The notes beneath the pieces are model-generated. The model was not told the DNA's origin. It worked only from the letters and a program-made list of their open reading frames with translations, and ran no database searches. Source: Microbotryomycetes sp. JL201 (lineage: Eukaryota; Basidiomycota; Microbotryomycetes). From it: 64,000 bases of DNA. How positions within the stretch are numbered: position 1 is the first letter of the stretch; each line of letters begins with the position of its first letter. The position numbers and the translations under genes were made by a program. Below are positions 56,855 through 64,000 of this stretch, piece after piece. The stretch is taken from assembly GCA_033819885.1 (NCBI GenBank), contig JAQYUZ010000002.1:186001-250000 (forward strand). The letters are read 5' to 3'.

Positions 56855-58657
56855 ATGTGAGTTTGTGCATTCGACTCGACGTCGCAATTATTGGTCACAT
56901 CGCAAAGACAAACCTCACTGCGACTTGTGTTGCCCCCACTTTGGCGCAACTCGGCCACTGACACGGTCAAATCATCCTTGCCAACAACGAACATAGGCCT
57001 CGCATCCCTCAACAGAACCCAGCAGCAGGTACTTCGGCAATCGGAGACGCCATCAGAGCCCGTCGCGGCGCACGTGGCCTGACACCGCTCGACCAGACAT
57101 TGCTCAACGCTCCAGAGATCGCCGTCAGTCTGATCAGTTCGTTCAGTTCAGCGACAAGTCTCCTTTGACACTCATGACTACAGAATGGATGGAATACGCT
57201 GCTCGGCGCAATTCGCAATCGCAACAGCTTGCCCGACGACATTCGAGAACTCATGGTGCGTTCCTGTTCGGTGCAATCTGCGCCACCGCATCATATTGAA
57301 CAGGAATCGTCCGGTGTCTGTTCGGCATTAGATCTTGCGCGTCGCCGCCCGCAATTCTGCCACGTTTGAATGGATCCGTCAGTATTTGCCTTCTCTCGCC
57401 ACAGCTCGGGCCCCCGGACGTGACTGACGTCGAGTGTTCATGACGTAGACCATGCGCACGTCGGCACAGACGCTGGCTTGACCAACAAGCAGCTCACCGT
57501 CGTGCGAGACTTGCACACGCCGCTGCCGACCGTGACCTCGCCAGGAGTCCTATCGGCTTATCAAGCAGCAGCGCTCAGATTTGCAGACGCCTCGACGTTC
57601 TCGGTCAACGTGCCTCAGCAACGCATTGACGAGCTCAAGCAGTTCCTCAAAGACGACCAGCAACTGCTCGAAGCGACTGCCGTCGTCGCCACTTACAACA
57701 TGGTTTCGCGCCTGCTCGTCACGCTTGACGTCGGCGACATGGGAGACGTTTCAGTGCCGCTGCCTGAAACGACTCAGGAAGAGCACACTGTCGAGATGGA
57801 GAGCGGCGTATCGCTGCACGTACGAACCGCAAAGCGAGACGATGCAGCACCATGGATCGTGTTTGTCAACTCGCTCATGACGAACCAAAAAATGTGGGAC
57901 TCTGTGTTGCCGAGATTGTCAAAGTCGTACAATCTGTTGACTTTTGACCAAAGAGGTCATGGCAAGGTGAGCGTACAAGTCATGTGCCCTTCTGCTCAGC
58001 GTCTGAACCGCCCCGACTTTTTCGCAGTCGTCTGTGCCCCAAGAAAAGTGCACCTTGCAAGTTTTGGCGTCAGACATTGCCACGATACTCAACAAGCTCT
58101 CGATTCCAACACCGATCCGGGCCATCATTGGCGTGTCTCAGGGCGGAGCCACTTCGCTCGCGTTCGCTCAAGGTCACTCGCCGTTATTTGAGCGATTGAT
58201 TGCGTGCGACACCCAGGCGACCGGGCCTCAAGCCAACATCAAAGCATGGGACGACAGGATCGCCATGGCTCGCGAAAAGGGAATGGCGGCTTTGGCCGAC
58301 GTGACCGTTCCGAGGTGGTTCCCAGCAGGAAGCGAATTTAACCCAGGTGGTAGGCGAGAAGCGTTCGTACACGATATGGTGTCGTCTACCGACATTGAAG
58401 GTTTCGCAAAGTCAGCTGCGGCGCTTCAAGGTTACGACGTCGCGCCTGGTTTGGCAGACAAGTTGCAAGGCAAGAAGGTTTTGCTCATCGCTGGAGAACG
58501 TGATGGAGCTCTACCGGGTGTACTCAAAGGTGTCAGTGAGGACTTGTCAAAGGCTGGCGTAGATGTCAGATTTGAAGTGATTCCTGGTGCTGGTCACTTG
58601 CCGATGCTCGACGGTGCCCAGGCTTGGCTTGACGTCGTGGAGCCATTTCTTGCATAG
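56855..58657 (+). CDS. carboxymuconolactone-decarboxylase-like/3-oxoadipate enol-lactonase-like fusion protein
   Basis: Exons (56855-56856), 56997-57123, 57184-57255, 57332-57377, 57449-57966 and 58028-58657 give 464 residues. Residues 1 to about 175 are a CMD/AhpD-like domain: IRARRGARGLTPLDQTLLN, NGWNTLLGAIRNRNSLPDD, ILRVAARNSATFEWIHHAHV. Residues 185-464 are an alpha/beta hydrolase: MTNQKMWDSVLPRL, FDQRGHGKSS, nucleophile elbow GVSQGG, acid near GERDGAL, base in GAGHLPML, as in 3-oxoadipate enol-lactone hydrolases (PcaD-like). The best start joins AT of 56855-56856 to G56997 across a 140-nt GTGAGT...ATAG intron, giving MPRIPQQNPAAG, typical of this CMD group. Without splicing the same ATG is followed at once by TGA. 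A different upstream exon cannot be excluded. Confidence 0.87.
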
Positions 58658-58772
58658 ACACATATCAAAGCTCTAGAAAACGTAGTCCAGCTATTGCAAC
58701 AACATTGCGAAGGTCTACAGATGATGTTTGTGCTGCTCTCGTCACATGCCCTCACTTCTTAGACTTGCTCTT

Positions 58773-59759
58773 TCAAGCATTCAAACTATGTGTCGGTGCA
58801 GACCCGGTGGAGGCCGCCCGCCTTTGCTTTTCAGCCTGCTCGAAAGCAGCCTGATCTCTTCTGTTTTGCTTCTCGACCGCTAATCGCTCTGCCTCTTGTT
58901 TGCGTTTGAGCTTTTCGGCATTCTTATCCGAGTCATTGGACTTGGGCGCGTCCACAGCAGAATCGAGTATGATGGTTACAGGACCATCGTTCACTAGCGC
59001 GACGTCCATCATTTTGCCAAACTGAAACACGCCGTTTGGATTAGCAGGTGGCGTCTGTAAGCTCATCCATGTGACGTGCTGACCTCGCCGTCAAAGATCT
59101 TGTCAGCGTCATATTGTTTTCGGAGCGTCGTCAGAAAGTCGTGATACATTTTTTTGCTCTGATCACCGGGCTGTGGGACGCGAGTTGAGCGGACCAGCTC
59201 ATCGATCAAAATCAGGATTGGCACGGACTGAGAGCGACTGACCATGGCCGCATGAAAATCAGGCTTTGATCCTTTCTTGCAATTGGCGTACAGCGTAAAC
59301 TGAGACACTGTGCAAGGCATTCCGCCGCAAACATCAGCTTTCGTAGATTCCGTCAGATGAGTTCGGGCCCAGGCATCAAAGATGTAAAAACCCACCACAC
59401 AGTACCTGTGCTTTTGCTTCGACGACATTACTCTTCCAGCCCCAGTCGTCTCCTTGAGGAAACAGCTTAAGGTTCAGCAATTTGGTCGCCAACCACTCGA
59501 GCTCGGCGGACGTGTCGCTCGTCGTGATGCCAACGAGAGCCATCAGCCCTCTATTGATGCTCGAAATGGTTTTGCCATCGACTGAACGTTCGACAACAGC
59601 AGGCGAGGAGGTTGATTGACGCCGCCAGGGTGAGTTCACAGAGCAGCATTTGCAATAAAGAGTCAGCCCGATCAATTGTCAAATCCGGATCGGCTCGAGT
59701 GCTTGGAAATCACCTGTCACTGACGCTGACTTGACGCGCTGAATGACGGCCCGGACCAT
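58773..59759 (-). CDS. DTD1: D-aminoacyl-tRNA deacylase with a charged C-terminal extension
   Basis: Exons 58773-59021, 59084-59307, 59396-59581 and 59714-59759 give 234 residues, about 80 more than bacterial DTD. The start VRAVIQRVKSASVTVDGK, the VSQFTLYA motif (SQxxL) and NDGPVTIILDS (GPVT-type cross-subunit motif) are diagnostic. The enzyme hydrolyses D-aminoacyl-tRNAs (and Gly-tRNA-Ala) in the cytosol. The last 60 residues are a Lys/Arg/Glu/Gln-rich helix of unknown role. The long donor choice at 59395 (GTGGGT) is fixed by restoring VLCVSQF. It lies 115 nt from the convergent fusion gene and starts 167 nt downstream of the RPA135 stop. Confidence 0.93.
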
Positions 59760-59926
59760 GGCGGATGGAGAGGCCAAAGCTCAACCATGCAAGACCTTTG
59801 ACGTTGATTCAAAACTGATCGGAAACGCAGTAAGATAAATTACAAGGTGCATACGGTCCAGGGTGAAGACATCGAAAAAGGGAGAGATGAAAGCTACAAA
59901 GTTGTCAGGCCATCGCGATTGATCAA

Positions 59927-62900
59927 TCAATCGACACCAATCTGCACGGCGATGCCCATGGCTGCCAGCTCGCTCAATAGCAACCTGAACACGAAAGGCA
60001 CGGCGACGACTTCCATGTCTGCACCTCCAACTCGTTCAACAATATCAAACGTCATGGCGCCGTCTTTGCGCGCCTTCTTCGCTTTGCGCATCTCTGCTTG
60101 ATCCTTGTCCCGACAGACCCTGCAATACTCGCCTCCAGGACCAGATTCTCGATCAGGCAGGACCTTGCCAGTGCTCGGGTCGAGGCCAATCTCTTTCGAA
60201 AGCGTAACGGGGTCGTAACCGAGCGAGACCATCGATCCACAAGATCGGCACACCCATGCCGTCGAGTAGTCAGAGCAGTTCATCAACCTGTCTTGCAAGA
60301 GGAACGATGTGCCGTGTGCGAGCAAGGCGTCGCGCTCCATCTCGCCGAATCGGATACCGCCACCACGTTTGCGACCCTATGAATCATCAAGAAAAAAAAA
60401 GCGTCAGAACGCGCTGGGAAGCATCGAAGCGTCACAGAACAACAACGCACCTTGACAGGCTGCCTCGTGACCTTGTCGAGCGGACCGGTTGTTCGAACTT
60501 GCCACTTGTCGCCGACCATGTGCCTGAGCCTCTGATAGTAAACGACGCCAATGTAAATGTCTGCATGGAATTCTTCGCCCGTGATGCCAGAGTACATGGG
60601 CTCGTTGCCGAAATAGTTGTAGCCGGCAGCCCGCAACTGCTCGCCAAAGTAGTCCACTGGAGTGTCGTCCTCAGAAAAGTTGAATGGCGTGCCGTCCTGC
60701 GCGAAACCATGCAAAGCGCCGGCTTTTGCCGCGATCGATTCGACAAACATGCCAATCGTCATGCGAGAGGGGAAAGCGTGTGGGTTGATGATCACGTCCG
60801 GTTGCATTCCAGACTCTGTGAACGGCATGTCGATCATCGGATATTTCTGTGAGCAGACACCTTTCTGTCCGTGACGCGACGAGAACTTGTCTCCGATGAC
60901 TGGCGAGCGAGGAATGCGCAGCTTGATCTGCAGCTTTTGGGCCTCGGCACTCGACTGATCAGAGCCTGTATGGGAGAAAATCTCAGCCTTGTTCCCGAGC
61001 GGCCGAGTGACGTGGTGCTCACCGATGAATCGGACTTGCTCAACGTATGCATTCTCATCACCCTTGTACTTTTCGAATTTGGTTTGGCCGCTCGTGCGGT
61101 CAATGTACGCGCAAATGGGGTCGCCCCGTTTGAGCTTGACACCGACGTGAGGCAAGCCATCATCGTCGATGAGCTTGCGCTTCTCGTTCTCTGGTCGAAC
61201 GTCGTCGCCCATGCCAAAATGGACGTCCGGTATGCTGCCGCTTCCTTTCTGTACTCGAACGTTCTTCAAATCGACAATGTGAGATTTGTAAATCGAGCCG
61301 TAGCCAAATCCTCGCTCGTGGGCAGACTTGTTGAGAATCATAGCATCTTCCATATCGTAGCCGGTGTACGAAATGACGGCAACGATCGCGTTCGTACCAT
61401 TCGGGTAGCCGTCCATGCCGTACGTGTTGTGAAGATTAGGTCGCACGATCGGTGTCTGACCGCTCTGCAATCGGTACAGCTTGTTATCGGTTCGGTGTTG
61501 CAACGCCGTTGAAGGAGTGCCCATCGTCTGCTTCGACATTTGGCATTGATACATGTTGCGAGGAGACTGGTTATAGTCGGAGAACGGTGTCAAATTGGCG
61601 AGCAGGGAGAGCACATTAGTCGGTGAAAATTCGATGTGAGACGTGACACCTTTCTCGACCTCATCGGGCATGCATGCTACATCAAGATAGACTTGCTCGA
61701 AAGGACCAACGCTGTCCGTCTTGCCATTGAGCAGGTACTTGACGTCGCGCATCATTCGAGCACGCGACGAGAACAGATACAAACCAGGGTATTGACCGCC
61801 TTTCGACGTCGGGACCAGACCAATCTCGAGATCGAGCGGCACGTCGTGCTGTCCTTCCGTCTTCCACAGACGAAGAGCATTGGCCATCTTGATAGCTAAA
61901 GCTGGGGACGCCCAGCCAATGATGCGACCGTCAAGTTGCACGCACACGTTGCTTCGGCCGTCGACCGAGGGATCGAAGGGCTGCACCATGCCAAGAGACG
62001 ACAACAGAGATGGGATGTGGTCTACATTGAGGTGCGAATGAATCAAGCGACATTTGTGTGCAAAATGATTGAGTAGACCGCAGGGCGAGCCATCTGGCGT
62101 GTGCACAGGGCACAAAAAGCCCCATGCTTCGGGCAACAGCTTACGCACGGTTGTCGTTTTGAGCTCGGCAAAGAATGCACCACGATGCACAGACCGGAAG
62201 TGAGCGATGTAGCGCGTAAAGTTGAGTTTTTCGCCCACAATTGTGTAGCCGGCAGCTTGCTGAAGATCGAGACCCGACGGTGATACAAGGTTGCCAGTTG
62301 CCAAGAAGTAATTCAACTTGGCTCCGATATCTGAATTCGTTCTCTGAATAGTTTTGCCGATGTAGCCGTTGTCTCCTAGATCGCATGACGGGATGTTGCG
62401 CCGGATGTCTTGGGCAATCTGTGCTCGAATGCCATTGACTAGTTCATCGAGCTTCTCCTTCACGATCATGCCGTACAAAAAGCCAGGCATCAAAATTTCC
62501 TGGTGCTGAGGCGAATCTGGGTTGTCTGCGCAGCAATCGCCTCCAACGAGTGCATAGAGCTTGCGGATCATGAAACTGCGCGAAAGCGGGTGAGTACGCG
62601 CTTGAGGATGACAATGACGCTTCAGCTCACTAGAGCATTCGGAGCTTGTCCCTGGGATCCTTTAGGTGAACGAGCACAATCCTGTCCAGCAAAAACTGTC
62701 CGATGCGGGCGTTCGACCAGTCCTCAGGACATTGCAGGACCACCCTGAACTTGTCTCCCAGGAATTCGAGGCATTGCTGCTGCGTGTGCAGACCGTAGCT
62801 CTTGAACCCTCGCAGGAGCAGTTCGACACGGTCCGTCAAGAACGTGTTCTTGAAGTCATTCTGCATGATGCCCATGAAAATTTCCTTGTCCGTGGCGCCG

Positions 62901-63948
62901 ACAAGCGCCTTGAGGATCATGACAACAGGCACCATATATTCTGCCTTGCGCCAACTAAAACGGAGCGTCGAGCCGCCGTTCGACAGGTAGTGCAGCGTGT
63001 TTGTCTGACTCGTTTGATCTGGCCGAACAGACCGTATCGACACGCCGTACTGCGTGTATGCGGCCCCTCGATTTGCGAATGAGGGTCGGATGATGGACGT
63101 GACATGATTCCGTCGAGGCACAATGAGGAATCGAATAAGACGTTCATTACCGTTAATGATGAAATAACCGCCCATCTCTTCGGCCTCTTCGTGGTGCTCA
63201 ACGAGCTTTGCTGGAGCCAAGCCGCGAATATTGCAACGGGCAGACTGTGCAAAGCAGCCAATCAGAAAGACGCGCTCACAATGCATTCTTTGTGAGCGAC
63301 TCACTTTGACCATGACGGGCATGTTGCCCAGATTCCGTGTCACCGAATGGACCTCGCCACCATCGACTGACCATGAAATCCTGGCCGTCATCTCAGACGA
63401 ATACGTATTGAGTCGCTCACGAGCCTAGAAGCAAGTGTCCACATAATCAGTATGCTGTCAAATCCACAGAGAACGTGTGCGTGCCCACCTCTGAAGGGTA
63501 TATCCTCCGTTGTGCGAGGCCCTTTTCGGCGGCCATTGGCCGTGCGACGAGCACATTGTCGATCTTGACTGAGGGGCGAGCGCACACAAACGTTCAGTCT
63601 GCTTGCTTCACACAGTGCAAGACGCCGCTTACGCTCTAGCCTGCGGCCAAATTGTCCTTCAGCTGCGTTTCGGTTGTCGAAGACGACTTTGGGTTGCAAA
63701 TCGGCGACTGCCATGTCAAGTAGGCCGCGCGAGTGGTCAATCGAGCCATTTGGTCCGATCGGAGCACCTTCAAAGAGCGCGTCGAACGAGTGTATATGTG
63801 GAGCGACGAGTTCTTGTGGCGCGGTGTATTCGTGCTGCTGCGCCGACGGGTGCCTGAAAGCCTTCTCGCGGCGGAGGGTGTGGAAGTGAGACGATACCGG
63901 AGGCTTTGACGGCCCCGGTACCGCGTCAAGGTGCGTGATGCCGGGCAT
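59927..63948 (-). CDS. RPA135: RNA polymerase I second-largest subunit
   Basis: Exons 59927-60376, 60451-62575, 62631-63244, 63305-63424, 63489-63568 and 63633-63948 give 1234 residues (yeast about 1200). The subunit-specific order is visible: LVAPHIHSFDALFEG, VLVARPMAAEKGLAQRR, GLAPAKLVEHHEEAEEMGG, then GNERLIRFLIVPRRNHV, PEAWGFLCPVHTPDGSPCGLL, MILNKSAHERGFGYGS, DKFSSRHGQKGVCSQKYP and NPHAFPSRMTIGM, and the C-terminal zinc site (CRSCG; CRVC). The HHEEAEEMGG block separates Pol I from Pol II and III. It forms the catalytic cleft with RPA190 for 35S rRNA synthesis. The intron 63245-63304 (60 nt) is in frame and stop-free. The start at 63948 leaves 52 nt to the window edge. Confidence 0.97.
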
Positions 63949-64000
63949 GACGGCGCTTCGGCGCTCAGCGAAAAATCAAGGCCAGGCGCTGCACGTCGAC

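Noticed and set aside
60871-61512. 213-codon plus-strand ORF
   Set aside because: Fully antisense to a conserved part of RPA135; its residues mirror the complementary codons and show no domain.
1-64000. Transposons, LTR elements, virus fossils, CRISPR arrays
   Set aside because: No reverse transcriptase, integrase, transposase or capsid signature, and no long terminal or spaced repeats were seen on either strand.

Overview
The window reads as nuclear DNA of a compact, intron-rich filamentous or dimorphic fungus, most likely a basidiomycete. It holds fungal or eukaryotic core genes (Pol I RPA135, SAGA Spt7, Uso1/p115, Whi3/Scw1-type RNA-binding protein, Tvp23, Pex2, RanBP1, Sfc1, Pgs1, a Hei10-like RING protein). 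Twenty-nine genes could be resolved, plus one weak ORF, at about 2.2 kb per gene. I infer about 137 spliceosomal introns (4 to 5 per gene), mostly 50-75 nt with GTGAGT or GTCAGT donors. That pattern fits a small-genome basidiomycete, perhaps Pucciniomycotina such as Mixia-like fungi; the species is inference only. I saw no tRNA or rRNA gene, transposon, virus fossil or CRISPR array.

Layout. 0-16 kb: partial Cys-pair protein (+), Bre4-like ArAE transporter (+), 2OG-Fe(II) oxygenase (-), SPT7 (+, 12 exons), USO1 (-, 12 exons), PARP-type zinc-finger protein (+). 16-21 kb: an aromatic-catabolism trio of maleylacetate reductase (-), hydroxyquinol-type intradiol dioxygenase (+) and quinate/shikimate dehydrogenase (+); the first two share a divergent promoter with an 11-bp direct repeat. 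21-32 kb: Hei10-like RING protein (-), F-box protein (-), FHIP-like protein (-), class-C beta-lactamase-fold hydrolase (+). 32-43 kb: WHI3-like (-), membrane protein (+), TVP23 (-), very short SRP72 (+), PGS1 (+). 43-52 kb: kappa-class GST (-), SFC1 (-), pinin (-), PUS9-like pseudouridine synthase (-), CYC2-like reductase (+). 52-64 kb: PEX2 (-), RanBP1 (-), EthD-like protein (-), a carboxymuconolactone-decarboxylase/enol-lactonase fusion (+), D-aminoacyl-tRNA deacylase (-), RPA135 (-).

Most genes are housekeeping: transcription, splicing, secretion, mitochondria, peroxisome and tRNA quality control. The accessory part is aromatic metabolism. Hydroxyquinol ring cleavage gives maleylacetate, which the neighbouring reductase converts to 3-oxoadipate; the dehydrogenase can feed quinate or shikimate inward. 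Forty kb away the CMD-lactonase fusion and the EthD-like gene, which share a short divergent promoter, look like another branch that would also end at 3-oxoadipate.

All gene models come from reading splice sites and protein-family patterns by eye. Exon phases were checked to sum to whole codons for every complete gene. Uncertain starts and ends are stated in each entry.
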